Origin: Parcubacteria group bacterium
Lineage (GTDB): Bacteria; Patescibacteriota; Minisyncoccia; Moranbacterales; JAKLHP01
Assembly: GCA_041657845.1 (NCBI GenBank)
Contig: JBBABD010000045.1
Span: 1-5,318 of the forward strand
Direction: 5' to 3'
Length of the DNA: 5,318 nt
The position numbers were made by a program, and so were the translations under genes. The notes under the pieces are model-generated. The model did not search any database. It was given only the letters and a program-made list of their open reading frames with translations, and had not been told where the DNA came from. Below, in pieces: positions 4,967 through 5,318 of this stretch; position 1 is the stretch's first letter, and the number at the start of each line of letters is the position of its first letter.

Positions 4967-5318
4967 ATGCCTCAAAATTATGGCCTGGGAAGGGGACTTT
5001 CATCCCTTATTCCGAAAAAAAATTATTCAAGTGCTTCGCAAAGCCAGCCAGCAGCAAATGTTTTTAGCGATCAAGCTAAAAATGTCGGATTTAATCTGAA
5101 AGGAAAAAGCATTATCGAGGTGGATATCAATCAAATTATTCCCAATCCTCAACAACCGAGGCTTCATTTTAATGAAGAAAAAATCAATGAACTGGCAGCT
5201 TCTATCAAAGAACACGGCATCATTCAACCGCTTATTGTCACTCAAAATGGAGCAAAGTTTGAATTGGTGGCAGGAGAGAGGCGATTTGAAGCTTCAAAAA
5301 AAGCCGGACTTTCAAAGG
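4967..5318 (+). CDS. parB: ParB, partition DNA-binding CTPase, N-terminal part
   Basis: The first 117 residues are present; the gene runs off the right edge. The N-terminus GLGRGLSSLIP (6-16) is the ParA-activating tail typical of chromosomal ParB. A short linker, rich in S, Q, A and N, spans 17-47. The ParB/Srx-like nucleotide-binding domain begins at about 48: VDINQIIPNPQQPR at 52-65, the C-motif region EHGIIQP at 82-88 and the box II AGERR at 102-106. Family members load at parS sites and slide as CTP-driven clamps. After GERRF this protein has E108 where an arginine is frequent (GERRFRA); the two arginines R105 and R106 are kept. The helix-turn-helix and dimer domains lie beyond the window. 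The ATG at 4967 is chosen because the conserved tail starts right after it. It appears to have its own promoter in addition to any read-through from parA. Confidence 0.95.
   Translation, partial: MPQNYGLGRGLSSLIPKKNYSSASQSQPAANVFSDQAKNVGFNLKGKSIIEVDINQIIPNPQQPRLHFNEEKINELAASIKEHGIIQPLIVTQNGAKFELVAGERRFEASKKAGLSK

Overview
The window is AT-rich bacterial DNA with short intergenic gaps, overlapping genes, few recognisable Shine-Dalgarno sites, GC-rich mini-palindromes and AT repeats between genes. TGA ends the first gene and TAA or TAG end the others, so the standard bacterial code fits. Together these suggest a Patescibacteria/CPR genome. That placement is an inference from style and gene content, not from a marker gene.

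Layout. Positions 1-315 are non-coding apart from a possible tail of an upstream gene, and hold three inverted repeats, one of which overlaps a likely promoter. Positions 316-3695 are a three-gene plus-strand operon: a family 2 glycosyltransferase of the dolichyl-phosphate-mannose synthase type, a SAM methyltransferase with a C-terminal hydrophobic segment, and a large GT-C membrane glycosyltransferase with C-terminal TPRs resembling TMTC O-mannosyltransferases. The likely theme is glycosylation at the cell surface: the first enzyme would charge a lipid carrier and the third would spend it on exported proteins. A two-way terminator at 3697-3731 separates this operon from a minus-strand tRNA unit.

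The tRNA unit at 3735-3974 is the most unusual part. A complete tRNA-Leu(CAA) at 3822-3905 lies inside a second tRNA-Leu(CAA). The 5' part of that outer gene (acceptor strand and D-arm) is at 3915-3974 and its 3' part (anticodon arm to discriminator base) is at 3735-3811. The outer gene is also broken by two small hairpin elements, one in the D-loop and one in the 5' strand of the anticodon stem. Both elements begin TCC and end GGACAAG. Removing the three insertions leaves an 84-nt tRNA-Leu, the same length as the inner one.

Positions 4014-5318 hold parA and the start of parB, the chromosome-partitioning pair. The 164-bp gap between them has two abutting 15-bp palindromes, one identical to the core of the element in the tRNA, set in AT-rich inverted and direct repeats. 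Both par genes appear to have promoters so close to the ATG that their mRNAs would be leaderless or nearly so.
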